Source: Porphyromonadaceae bacterium UBA7572 (lineage in GTDB: Bacteria; Bacteroidota; Bacteroidia; Bacteroidales; Muribaculaceae). From it: a stretch of DNA of 48,331 nucleotides. Below, in pieces: positions 1 through 7,968 of this stretch; position 1 is the stretch's first letter, and each line of letters begins with the position of its first letter. Location of the stretch: contig DLLC01000034.1 of the NCBI GenBank assembly GCA_002476625.1, positions 32,041 through 80,371 on the forward strand, in the 5' to 3' direction. Made by a program: the position numbers and the translations under genes. The notes under the pieces were generated by a model. The model had not been told where the DNA came from, did not search any database, and saw only the letters and a list, made by a program, of their open reading frames with translations.

Positions 1-1571
1 TGAAACACCGCTGGATCACCACAGCAGTTGCCCTCCTTGTGTTCTTGGGCTCAATGCAGCTGACAAAATATATTGGCTCAGAGTTCTTCCCCACGAGCGA
101 TAACGGCCGTCTGGGCGTGACACTGGAATTGCCTATAGGCACACGCGTGGACATGGCGAAGGATGTGTCGGAGCGCTTGTATAAGGAATGGACCAAGAAA
201 TATCCAGAGATCGACAAGTTCAACTACACCGTAGGTCAAGCCAGCACCGACAACACTTATGCTTCGATGCAGAGCAACGGCTCTCACATCATTTCTATGA
301 ACATTATGCTTAAGCCGCTCAAAGAGCGCGAGAGAAGCCTTGTGGAAATTGCCGGCTTGATGCGTGAGGACTTGAAGAAATATCCTGAAATCGACAAGTA
401 TCAGGTGAATGTGGGCGGTAGCCGTGGTAGCAGTATGAGTGGCCAGTCCACCATTGACTACGAAATCTATGGCTACGACTTTGAAAAGACCGATAGTGTG
501 GCTCAACGATTGAAGCGCATTCTTTCTGGAGTGAAAGGAACTGCCGACATTAGAATTAGCCGCGACAGTTATCAGCCCGAGTATCAAGTGGACTTTGACC
601 GTGACAAATTGGCTATCTATGGTTTGAACCTCAGTACTGCCGCTACGGCTTTGCGTAACCGTATCAATGGCTCCACAGCCTCATACTTCCGTGAAGACGG
701 TGATGAGTACGACATCAAGGTGATGTACGACCCCGAACACCGCCAGTCGATTGAAGATATCGAGAACATTCTCCTCTTCAATGCGCAAGGCAAGGGCGTG
801 CGCCTGAAAGAAGTGGGCACGGTGGTTGAGCGCTTTAATCCTCCAACCATCGAGCGTAAGGACCGTGAGCGTATTATCACAGTGTCGACCGTGGTGCAAG
901 ACCGCCCGATGAGCGACATCATTGCCGACGCCCAGCCTTTAATTGACAAGATGGATGTGCCTGCAGGCGTGACGATCAACTTGAGCGGTTCGTATGAAGA
1001 CCAGCAGGATTCATTCCACGACTTGGCAATGCTTGCCGTGCTGATTATTATTCTGGTGTACATTGTGATGGCTTCGCAGTTTGAGTCGTTCACCTACCCG
1101 GCCATCATCATGACCTCTATCATGTTTGCGTTCTCGGGCGTTGTGCTCATCCTCACCTTAACGGGCACCAACCTCAACGTGATGTCGATGATTGGCGGTA
1201 TTATGCTGATTGGTATTGTGGTGAAGAACGGTATTGTGCTCATCGACTACATTACACTTAACCGTGAGCGTGGCTTGAGCATCACCAAGTCGGTGCTGAA
1301 TGCAGGCCGAAGCCGTATGCGCCCAGTGCTGATGACCTCACTCACCACCATTCTCGGTATGGTGCCAATGGCTGTGGGTACCGGTGAAGGTGCTGAAATG
1401 TGGCGACCAATGGGCACGGCTGTGATTGGTGGTTTGACATTCTCAACTATCCTTACACTTCTCTTTGTGCCTACTCTTTACACAATCTTTGCCTTTAATG
1501 GTGTGCGTCGTCAGCGTCGCAAGCTGCATAAGGCTTTAGAAATGAAGAACTCTAATAATCAAGAAAAGTAA
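1..1571 (+). CDS. RND-family efflux pump inner-membrane subunit (C-terminal half, 5' truncated)
   Basis: This is the second half of an AcrB/HAE1-type proton-driven transporter, the inner-membrane part of a tripartite drug or small-molecule exporter. The reading frame is open from base 3, so the start lies upstream of the window; about 522 codons are present. The visible part begins at a membrane helix (TM7 of the usual twelve), continues through the second large periplasmic loop (about residues 30-330) and ends with five hydrophobic segments, including the stretch with MVKNGIVLIDYI and the last helix VIGGLTFSTILTLLFVPTLY. The proton-relay Asp pair of TM4 would lie upstream and cannot be checked. 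The stop codon overlaps the start of the next gene by one base (TAATG), so the two are translationally linked. The substrate is unknown. Confidence 0.93.
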   Translation, partial: KHRWITTAVALLVFLGSMQLTKYIGSEFFPTSDNGRLGVTLELPIGTRVDMAKDVSERLYKEWTKKYPEIDKFNYTVGQASTDNTYASMQSNGSHIISMNIMLKPLKERERSLVEIAGLMREDLKKYPEIDKYQVNVGGSRGSSMSGQSTIDYEIYGYDFEKTDSVAQRLKRILSGVKGTADIRISRDSYQPEYQVDFDRDKLAIYGLNLSTAATALRNRINGSTASYFREDGDEYDIKVMYDPEHRQSIEDIENILLFNAQGKGVRLKEVGTVVERFNPPTIERKDRERIITVSTVVQDRPMSDIIADAQPLIDKMDVPAGVTINLSGSYEDQQDSFHDLAMLAVLIIILVYIVMASQFESFTYPAIIMTSIMFAFSGVVLILTLTGTNLNVMSMIGGIMLIGIVVKNGIVLIDYITLNRERGLSITKSVLNAGRSRMRPVLMTSLTTILGMVPMAVGTGEGAEMWRPMGTAVIGGLTFSTILTLLFVPTLYTIFAFNGVRRQRRKLHKALEMKNSNNQEK

Positions 1572-1864
1572 TGAAAGCAATATTTATAGCATTCGACCAA
1601 GCCTATTACGACCGCATTGTCGAAAATCTCAATAAAATGGGCTGTCGTGGTTTCACAGCCTGGGAGCAGGTGCTTGGCCGTGGTTCAAAGACAGGTGAGC
1701 CCCACTATGGCTCCCACGCATGGCCATCTATGTGCTCGGCTATGCTTGTGATGGCTCCAGCCGACCGCGTGCAGCGTGTGCTCGACTATCTGCATGAGCA
1801 AGATGCGCTCACACCGAAGCTCGGTCTTCGCGCTTTTGTGTGGGACATTACGCAGGCCATTTGA
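1571..1864 (+). CDS. PG0541-family transporter-associated small protein
   Basis: This 97-residue soluble protein has no signal peptide or membrane helix. Its layout (MKAIFIAFDQAYYDRIVENL, central Gly/His-rich loop, C-terminal beta strand GLRAFVWDI) recalls the small PII-like proteins that follow RND pump genes in Bacteroidales, known as the PG0541 family. Its ATG shares one base with the pump stop codon, so it is probably made in step with the pump. A role sensing a ligand and modulating the transporter is an inference from fold and position. A strong terminator follows, so it is the last gene of the efflux operon. Confidence 0.75.
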   Translation: MKAIFIAFDQAYYDRIVENLNKMGCRGFTAWEQVLGRGSKTGEPHYGSHAWPSMCSAMLVMAPADRVQRVLDYLHEQDALTPKLGLRAFVWDITQAI

Positions 1865-1891
1865 TGTGATTCATATATAACCCGCAATAGT

Positions 1892-1932
1892 GTGAGGGGA
1901 GTGCCGAAAAGTGCATTCCTCTCACTTTTTTT
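1892..1932 (+). terminator. Intrinsic terminator of the RND efflux operon
   Basis: A 13-bp stem (1892-1904 with 1913-1925, two G-U pairs) has an 8-nt loop and is followed by a run of seven T. It closes the efflux operon 27 nt after the last stop codon. Confidence 0.88.
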
Positions 1933-1953
1933 GTAAAAATATGCGTGCTATAA

Positions 1954-1985
1954 TTTGGCGTAATGCAGGTTTGTGTTTACTTTTG
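1954..1985 (+). promoter_or_regulatory. Bacteroidota-type promoter of the TPR gene
   Basis: A -33 box TTTG (1954-1957), a 20-nt spacer and a -7 box TACTTTTG (1978-1985) match the consensus exactly. The expected transcript start near 1992 supports the ATG at 2033 and argues against the upstream in-frame TTG at 1991. Confidence 0.75.
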
Positions 1986-2032
1986 TGTGATTGCTATTCG
2001 AAAAACATAAATCGCTAATTTTTATATTTAAT

Positions 2033-3826
2033 ATGGGTTTAAATTCGTTAATCAATAAATTTTGTAAAGGAATGGTGAAACACACTTCTGCTTCTGTGCC
2101 AGATGCAGTACCACCCTCACAATGTGGAAATAATGGTACTTATGGCAGCGCAGAAGAAATGCTGAAGCGCTTTTTTAGTGATTCTAATATCCAATTTGAT
2201 TATGATGCCGACGATGAAAAGCACACCAGAGGATATGACCGCTACATCTTCGACTATCAGGGAGGCCATTTTGTGGCTTTCGTTTACAAGACCTCCGACA
2301 TTGACTTCTTTTTCCCGGGAATTGCTGAAGTGCCAGTCGAAGATCTGGACATTGTGAGGAGCGTGTGTAATCAGCGAAATATTCAATCAGATTTCAAGTT
2401 TGCGTATGAGATAAAAAAAGAAGTGGGTAAAGTGGCTGTTCACCTTACTTTCTACACTGAGGCGCTGGCAGAGAATTCTGTTTCTGAGCACTTGTCCTCT
2501 TTCTTTGAGGCCTCACGTCTGTGTCGCGAGCAGCTGACGGCCGCCATAGAGCATGCAAAATCGAAGGGTGTGCGTGATGTGGAACGTGTGTATGGTGAGC
2601 AGGAACGTGAGTTTTTCTTGATTCGCAACCAGGAAATGGCGCATGGTCAGAAACAGGTATCTTCTACCGTGCAGTCAAAAGACCGTTCGCTCACCTTAGG
2701 CTACCTGTTGCGAGATCTGCTTGATAGAACTGATATAGAAATTTCCCGTCTGCAGGTGGTTGACGATAAGGGGCTGACCACGCAAGAGGATAGTGACAAT
2801 GGTTTTGACGACCTCAACCTTGTCTCACTCATTATTGACAAAAAGAGTGAACATCCTGCGTATCTATCTTCGGTGGTGACCGTGATTGCCACCTACCATA
2901 CCCATATGAATGAAGGCGCTGATGAGGATCAGGTGTTTACGCTCACGCTGCGTAAAGCTGGAGCTGCAGGCAATACCGCCTTTTTCCGTATGACGCTTTC
3001 CCTTGACTCTGCTGATGCGAGCGTGCGCTTGTCTAAGGCAGGGCCAAAGAATAACGCGGCCTTATCCACTTTATCGCTTTTGCTCGCCTACGACTTTGTG
3101 TCGGCAGAAGAACTCCGGGCGGAGGCTGATTACATGTGGAAAGATGCCCAAATCAAGCTGAGTGAGGGGAAGGTGCAGGAATTGACCGATGAACAGTGGC
3201 TGATCCTGGATGTGACCAATGCGAATGTGGCATATAATATGTACTGGGGCCGGAAATATATGCTCAGCAATCGCTATTTTGAGGCCATTGCCCATCTTGA
3301 GAATGCCTATCACGCCTTGCGAAATAAATTTTTCTCGCTCGGGAAGGCTGAAAAGAATCAGTTTTATGAGCTTACATACTGCTTAGGGTATTGCCATTGT
3401 GAGCTGGGCTTGTATGAGAAAGCGTACTATTACTTGAATTTGACAAGAAGCATTGGCAATATCAAGTATTTGATGGAATATGTGAATGTGCTGGCCAATT
3501 CTGGCGACATTCGCGTGTTTTCTGAAATTGGTATGATTCTTGATGATTTAAGCAAGCATTGCGAGGGTATGGATGAATTGCCCGAAAATGTGCGCCAGCT
3601 GGAGTCGTTCCTGCGCAGGCGTTACGCTTTCTCCTTGATAGAGTTTGGCAAGCTCGATGATGCGGAGAAGGCGTTCAAAGACTTGCTTAACGACCCAGAA
3701 AGCTTTGACTATGCCGTAAATGAACTTGCCTACATCAAAAAGCTCCGTCAGACCAGGAGGGGAGGCCTCAAAGTTGAAGATGGTGAAGCCCGAGGCGAAA
3801 ACCATGCCACCGGCAGCGACGAATAA
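2033..3826 (+). CDS. TPR-repeat protein of unknown function
   Basis: This 597-residue, apparently cytoplasmic protein has no signal peptide. The N-terminal third (about residues 40-170) is a mixed alpha/beta region with the feel of a YbjN-like fold, beginning around AEEMLKRFFSDSNIQFDYDA. The middle is acidic and without recognised motifs. The C-terminal 200 residues are helical and contain tetratricopeptide-like repeats (YFEAIAHLENAYHAL; LGYCHCELGLYEKAYYYLNL; LIEFGKLDDAEKAFKDLL). The start was set at 2033 because a good promoter lies just upstream; an in-frame TTG at 1991 would add 14 residues but sits at the predicted transcript start. It is monocistronic between a terminator and a convergent gene. 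Function is not recognised; a protein-interaction role follows only from the TPRs. Confidence 0.8.
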   Translation: MGLNSLINKFCKGMVKHTSASVPDAVPPSQCGNNGTYGSAEEMLKRFFSDSNIQFDYDADDEKHTRGYDRYIFDYQGGHFVAFVYKTSDIDFFFPGIAEVPVEDLDIVRSVCNQRNIQSDFKFAYEIKKEVGKVAVHLTFYTEALAENSVSEHLSSFFEASRLCREQLTAAIEHAKSKGVRDVERVYGEQEREFFLIRNQEMAHGQKQVSSTVQSKDRSLTLGYLLRDLLDRTDIEISRLQVVDDKGLTTQEDSDNGFDDLNLVSLIIDKKSEHPAYLSSVVTVIATYHTHMNEGADEDQVFTLTLRKAGAAGNTAFFRMTLSLDSADASVRLSKAGPKNNAALSTLSLLLAYDFVSAEELRAEADYMWKDAQIKLSEGKVQELTDEQWLILDVTNANVAYNMYWGRKYMLSNRYFEAIAHLENAYHALRNKFFSLGKAEKNQFYELTYCLGYCHCELGLYEKAYYYLNLTRSIGNIKYLMEYVNVLANSGDIRVFSEIGMILDDLSKHCEGMDELPENVRQLESFLRRRYAFSLIEFGKLDDAEKAFKDLLNDPESFDYAVNELAYIKKLRQTRRGGLKVEDGEARGENHATGSDE

Positions 3827-3877
3827 CCGCTCCTTTTTGCGTGTAGATAAGATGGCGGCATGGAGAGGCTGCAGCCT

Positions 3878-4726
3878 TTATTCAAAGTATTTACGGAGAA
3901 GTGAGTGGTACACGAGCGAATCGGCCTTTATGGCTTTGATTTGCTCGTTGATTTCTTTACACAGTTTTTTGTCAGACTTCTTCATTAGCCACGACTGGAG
4001 TTGCGAGAAGCTAATGTCGCGGCTCACATCCACTTTGCCTTCATATTTTTTCGCAAGCTGGTGAGCGATGAGGCTGTTGATTACGGCATAGTCTATTTCC
4101 CGTGTCACCACTTTGAGGAATAGCTGCTCAGGACCGTAGTGGCTTTCCGTCTTGATGTGTATGGTGTCGCCAATCTCCCGGCTCAACGCTTCTACACGCT
4201 CCTTCATGTGCGAGCCCTTCACTATCCACACCGTCTTGCCGGCGAGGTCGAGCTGTGATTTCACTCGGGTGCGTCCTTTTGCGTCTTTTCGCTGCACGAG
4301 CACTTGCTTGTCGAGGAAAACCACATCGGAGCACAGGAAGCGTTTCTGCGTGTCGGAGGTGCTGGCCACCTCGCCGGCGATCAGGTCGTAGGAGCCGTTT
4401 TCCAGATTGTCGAGTGCCTTGCTCAATGTGACCACAGAGTGGAATTTCATAGGCCTGTGCATTCGTTTCGACACCAGCCGGAGCAAGTCGTAGTTCAGTC
4501 CGCCGAGAGTGTCGGCATAGGTGTAGTAGCTCACAGGGGCGTATTCAATTGCCACGTCAATGGTGTCGCCACCACTTTTTTTAAACGGAGCATTGGCTTC
4601 TGGCAGGATTGGCGTTTCTTGTTTGCCGCAGTTTTTTAGTATCGCCATCATAGCGAAAGCACTGATTAGCAGAGCCACATACAGCCCTAACCGCCCCGTC
4701 TTTACTTTCTTCTTTTGCCTCATCAT
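3878..4726 (-). CDS. Orphan substrate-binding protein (SBP_bac_3 / MltF N-domain type)
   Basis: This 282-residue envelope protein has a positively charged N-terminus and one hydrophobic segment (LGLYVALLISAFAMMAIL) followed by a cysteine, so it is either a lipoprotein or N-anchored. The rest reads as a bilobal solute-binding domain (IDVAIEYAPVSYYTYADTL, GSYDLIAGEVASTSDTQKRF, DLAGKTVWIVKGSHMKERVE, IDYAVINSLIAHQLAKKY). This is the module seen in amino-acid ABC transporters and in the N-terminal part of the lytic transglycosylase MltF, but no transglycosylase domain follows. No permease or ATPase gene is nearby. A -7 box ends only 4 nt before the ATG; a second ATG one codon in could also serve. 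Ligand unknown. Confidence 0.8.
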   Translation of the reverse strand: MMRQKKKVKTGRLGLYVALLISAFAMMAILKNCGKQETPILPEANAPFKKSGGDTIDVAIEYAPVSYYTYADTLGGLNYDLLRLVSKRMHRPMKFHSVVTLSKALDNLENGSYDLIAGEVASTSDTQKRFLCSDVVFLDKQVLVQRKDAKGRTRVKSQLDLAGKTVWIVKGSHMKERVEALSREIGDTIHIKTESHYGPEQLFLKVVTREIDYAVINSLIAHQLAKKYEGKVDVSRDISFSQLQSWLMKKSDKKLCKEINEQIKAIKADSLVYHSLLRKYFE

Positions 4727-4730
4727 GTCG

Positions 4731-4738
4731 CAAATTTA
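4731..4738 (-). promoter_or_regulatory. -7 promoter box of the solute-binding protein gene
   Basis: TAAATTTG on the minus strand matches TAnnTTTG. The -33 region at 20-nt spacing is a poor match. The predicted transcript start falls on the start codon, suggesting a leaderless or very short-leader mRNA. Confidence 0.5.
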
Positions 4739-4773
4739 CAATTTTTTTCATTTTTTGCCACTGCAGTTGTTAG

Positions 4774-4812
4774 AAAAAAACACCGTGGCACACCTTTGTG
4801 GGCGTGTCACGG
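4774..4812 (-). terminator. Intrinsic terminator of ald
   Basis: Read on the minus strand, a 9-bp stem (4804-4812 with 4783-4791, one G-U pair) with a 12-nt loop is followed by TG and seven T. It lies 63 nt beyond the alanine dehydrogenase stop codon. Confidence 0.85.
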
Positions 4813-4875
4813 CAAATAATATAGGTCTGTTTTTGACTTTTCTCTAAAGCTGTGAAAACAGATTTGGCCTTGGTC

Positions 4876-5982
4876 TTAGAGCACTACAGGCTCGTAAGGC
4901 ATGTTCCATGCTTCAGCCACTCCTTTAAAGGTGACTTTGCCTTCCACCACGTTCAGACCCTTGTAGAGAGCCTCGTCGTCTTTGCAGGCTTTCTTCCAGC
5001 CCTTGTTGGCGAGAGCCACAGCGTATTTCAGTGTAGCGTTGGTCAGCGCCATGGTAGAGGTGTTAGGAACTGCGCCAGGAATATTGGCCACAGCATAGTG
5101 GAGAATGCCGTCCACCTCGTAAGTAGGATCAGAGTGGGTGGTAGGACGAGAGGTCTCGAAGCAGCCGCCTTGGTCGATAGCCACATCCACGAGCACAGTG
5201 CCAGGCTGCATTTCTTTCAGCATCTCTTTACTGATAAGGTATGGAGTCTTTTCGCCGGGAATGAGCACAGAGCCCACAACCACATCCACGTCTTTCAGCT
5301 CTTGACGTATATTGTGTTCCGAGCTGTAAAGTGTGTGCACATTGGCTGGAGTTTCGATGTCGAGTTGGCGCAGACGTGGCAACCACACGTCGGTGATGGT
5401 GACATCAGCTCCCATGCCAGCGGCATAGCGTGCGCATGCTTCTCCCACGGTGCCACCTCCGAGCACGAGGAATTTGGCAGGCTTTACGCCAGGCACGCCA
5501 CCAATGAGCTTGCCCTTGCCGCCTTTGGTTTTCTGAAGATAGTAAGCGCCGTTGATGGCAGCCATGCGACCAGCCACTTCACTCATGGGCACGAGCAAAG
5601 GCAGACGGTGGTCGGGAGTCTGAACAGTCTCGTAAGCGAGGCAGATGGCGCCACTCTCAAGCATAGCCTTGGTGAGCTCCTCATCACTTGCGAAGTGGAA
5701 ATAGGTGAAAAGAAGTTGGCCTTTACGGATGAGTTTGTACTCGGGTTTGATAGGCTCTTTCACTTTCACAATCATGTCGGCTGTGGCATACACATCTTCA
5801 ATGGTGGGGAGTATCTTGGCTCCCACGGCTGTGTATTGCTCATCAGGAAAACCGCTGCCTTCGCCAGCAGTGTGCTGCACAAGCACTTCGTGACCATTCT
5901 TTACTAATTCGGCTACACCGGCAGGAGTCATACCTACGCGGTTTTCATTGTTTTTAATTTCTTTTGGAATACCGACTTTCAT
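4876..5982 (-). CDS. ald: Alanine dehydrogenase
   Basis: This enzyme catalyses the reversible NAD-dependent deamination of L-alanine to pyruvate and ammonium in the cytoplasm. The 368 residues match the family length. The N-terminus MKVGIPKEIKNNENRVGMTP is diagnostic. Residues that bind substrate or act in catalysis in characterised homologues are in place: Arg15, Lys75, His96 and Asp270. The NAD-binding glycine motif GGGTVG lies at 175-180. The gene is monocistronic, with a -7 box TAAATTTG upstream and a strong terminator downstream. The start is the only ATG compatible with the conserved N-terminus. Confidence 0.97.
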   Translation of the reverse strand: MKVGIPKEIKNNENRVGMTPAGVAELVKNGHEVLVQHTAGEGSGFPDEQYTAVGAKILPTIEDVYATADMIVKVKEPIKPEYKLIRKGQLLFTYFHFASDEELTKAMLESGAICLAYETVQTPDHRLPLLVPMSEVAGRMAAINGAYYLQKTKGGKGKLIGGVPGVKPAKFLVLGGGTVGEACARYAAGMGADVTITDVWLPRLRQLDIETPANVHTLYSSEHNIRQELKDVDVVVGSVLIPGEKTPYLISKEMLKEMQPGTVLVDVAIDQGGCFETSRPTTHSDPTYEVDGILHYAVANIPGAVPNTSTMALTNATLKYAVALANKGWKKACKDDEALYKGLNVVEGKVTFKGVAEAWNMPYEPVVL

Positions 5983-6042
5983 TTTTTTGTTTGTTTTTAA
6001 AGTTGTTTAGTTATATTGGTTAATACCTTAGTTTTGATACCC

Positions 6043-6050
6043 CAAATTTA
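6043..6050 (-). promoter_or_regulatory. -7 promoter box of ald
   Basis: TAAATTTG on the minus strand, 60 nt before the ald start codon. No convincing -33 TTTG is present at the right spacing. Confidence 0.5.
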
Positions 6051-6134
6051 GAAAAAATATTTAAGTGACACTATCATATTGATATTTTTTTCACCTTTTT
6101 GCGTTTTTTTTCTTGGTAAAGTGTGAGAAATGAA

Positions 6135-6182
6135 GCACTCCATCCCGTTTAGGTGGTTTTATGCCACAAAAAGATGGAGTGC
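6135..6182. repeat. 10-bp inverted repeat with nested hairpin between the endonuclease gene and ald
   Basis: GCACTCCATC (6135-6144) is exactly repeated in inverted form at 6173-6182, and a small GTGG/CCAC stem (6153-6156 with 6164-6167) is nested in the loop. It lies 65 nt beyond the endonuclease stop. It could be a 3' stem or poor terminator for that gene, since only an interrupted T-rich stretch follows on the minus strand. Confidence 0.55.
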
Positions 6183-6246
6183 CTGTGAGGGTGGCTGAAT
6201 GCACATGGCTGTTAGCGTGCTCCTATGCGCCACTATGAGGATGTGT

Positions 6247-7860
6247 TTAGCTTAGAATGAGGTTGATGAGCGCAGTCACATCGCTCACGTTGATGTTGCC
6301 GTCGGCGTTGATGTCGGCATTCTCCGATTTGTTCTCAGTGCCGAGAATCATATTGATGACCATGGTCACGTCGCTCACGTCCACCTTTCCGTCGGCGTTC
6401 ACGTCGCCAATGCCGTTGCTGTTCTCGATAGTGATGACGTTCGATTCCTCGGATGTGTATCCAAGGCGGTATGATTGTACGGTGTAGGTGTGCTTTTTGC
6501 CGAGTTTAAAGTTTGTGAACTCACAGCTCGACTCGTCGGCGTCCACAATCATCGATTCGCTGTCCAGCTCGTCATTGTTCTCATCGAAGATGGCGTGATT
6601 CACAATGTAGTAGTCGATGACGTCTGTTGTGGCTTGCCAGTTGGCCACGAAGCTGGTGTCGGTCACATTGGTGGCATCATAGGCGAGGATAGGATTAAGT
6701 GTAGGCGCTGGCAGGCACGAAGCAGACAGTTCCACTCCGATGCTTCCGACCAAGCCGCCGTCGCTCAAGAGCAGTTTCGCTTTGTGAGTGCCTATTGCCG
6801 TGGGCGTGTAGGTGATCACAAGCGGATAGCCTTGCTCGCTGTTGGCCGTGGTGCGGTCGATGGAGGTGACATTGGTGGTGAACATTTGGTAATCGTTCTT
6901 ATATACTCTCACGCTAAGCGAGTTGGTGAGTCGCTCGCCTTTCACATACACCACATAGTCGATGCTCTTTCCCAGTGCCACCTCACCAAAATTCAGCTCG
7001 GTGCCCTGTGTGGGAGTGGTGAGTGTGGGCTCTCCTTCTGGTGTGTCGCCACCGCCATCGATATTGAACACCTGGTTTTGCTTGTCGCCCCAGATATATT
7101 CTATCAGCTCCGGGTGGTCGATGAATGGGTTACGGTTGTTTTGAATGCGATACACCGCATCGTTTCGATCATTCTCCTTGTCGCTCACGGGGTCGTTGCG
7201 GCTCCATTTCAGCAGCAGGTCGATGGCCCAGGTGTTGAGCGTCTTCCAGTTGCTGTTGTTCACCATGAAGGTGTGCTTCCAGTTGTAGTCTTGATAGCAG
7301 GTGGCCATATAGAAATAGGTGCGTGCGAAGTCGCCTTTATAAGCGTCGCCTGGCTCAAACACCGCGCCATCGCCACCGCCTTGGCCACTCACAGGTGTGC
7401 CCACCTTGGTCACGCCGTTGTCGAAGCTGGCATTCGCCACTTCGCCCAGTGGGTGGTTGCTTTTTGCCATATTGGCTTCGCCGTCGCTTGGGTAGAGGTG
7501 GTGAAGGTCGGTGTAGGCGTCCACCTCCGTGCCACCCCACCAGCTTTTCGGGAAAGAATGCTCCTTGTGCATTCCTTGCACGCCACGGAAGCCGTTGAAG
7601 TGGTAAACGTTGCTGCTATACATGTCCCACACCCTGCTTCTGTCGGTGGGCACACAGTCGGTGGACGGGAAATAGTTCCACAGGCTGTTGTACGACACCA
7701 CGGTGTGTGGCTTGATGAGATTATGTACTGCGTCTTTCAGCGCTTGTCCTTTCAGGCCGTTGAGCGATCTGTAATATCCTGCCGGAGCGGTGGCAAACAC
7801 CGATATGCCTGCACAGATGACCAGCAGGGCTGTGAGTAGAAAATTCTTATATTGCTTCAT
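6247..7860 (-). CDS. Secreted endonuclease I family nuclease with C-terminal dockerin-like module
   Basis: A 537-residue exported nuclease. Residues 1-25 form a signal peptide (MKQYKNFLLTALLVICAGISVFA). The endonuclease I domain fills about residues 25-260 and carries the conserved metal-site blocks HKEHSFPKSWW and DLHHLYPSDGEAN. A beta-sandwich region follows, then a fibronectin-III-like stretch (YDATNVTDTSFVANW). The tail is a pair of dockerin-type calcium-loop repeats (GDVNADGKVDVSDVTMVINM and ADINADGNINVSDVTALINL), the second ending the protein. The frame is open 20 codons further upstream, but the signal peptide starts at 7860 and the -7 box at 7908-7915 places transcription start inside that extension. 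Likely role is digestion of extracellular DNA or RNA for nutrients. Confidence 0.9.
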   Translation of the reverse strand: MKQYKNFLLTALLVICAGISVFATAPAGYYRSLNGLKGQALKDAVHNLIKPHTVVSYNSLWNYFPSTDCVPTDRSRVWDMYSSNVYHFNGFRGVQGMHKEHSFPKSWWGGTEVDAYTDLHHLYPSDGEANMAKSNHPLGEVANASFDNGVTKVGTPVSGQGGGDGAVFEPGDAYKGDFARTYFYMATCYQDYNWKHTFMVNNSNWKTLNTWAIDLLLKWSRNDPVSDKENDRNDAVYRIQNNRNPFIDHPELIEYIWGDKQNQVFNIDGGGDTPEGEPTLTTPTQGTELNFGEVALGKSIDYVVYVKGERLTNSLSVRVYKNDYQMFTTNVTSIDRTTANSEQGYPLVITYTPTAIGTHKAKLLLSDGGLVGSIGVELSASCLPAPTLNPILAYDATNVTDTSFVANWQATTDVIDYYIVNHAIFDENNDELDSESMIVDADESSCEFTNFKLGKKHTYTVQSYRLGYTSEESNVITIENSNGIGDVNADGKVDVSDVTMVINMILGTENKSENADINADGNINVSDVTALINLILS

Positions 7861-7907
7861 AAAAATAAGTAGGAGCAGATTAGTTTCTAAAATTGTTTTC
7901 AAAGTGA

Positions 7908-7915
7908 CAAAGTTA
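7908..7915 (-). promoter_or_regulatory. -7 promoter box of the endonuclease gene
   Basis: TAACTTTG on the minus strand, 47 nt upstream of the chosen start. No good -33 box is visible. Confidence 0.5.
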
Positions 7916-7938
7916 GGCAAAAATCCGCATTTTTTTTC

Positions 7939-7946
7939 TATCTTTG
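7939..7946 (+). promoter_or_regulatory. -7 promoter box of the glycosyltransferase-radC unit
   Basis: TATCTTTG matches TAnnTTTG and lies 22 nt before the glycosyltransferase ATG. It is back to back with the endonuclease promoter; no clear -33 box is present. Confidence 0.5.
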
Positions 7947-7968
7947 TGCAGATATATTAGCATGAAAG

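Noticed and set aside
4852..5907. Plus-strand open frame of 351 codons
   Set aside because: Antisense to alanine dehydrogenase, which has all its catalytic residues. No family resemblance in the shadow.
6475..7839. Long plus-strand open frame of 454 codons
   Set aside because: It is antisense to the endonuclease gene, whose motifs, signal peptide and dockerin are unambiguous. The His/Val/Ala-rich translation is a shadow.
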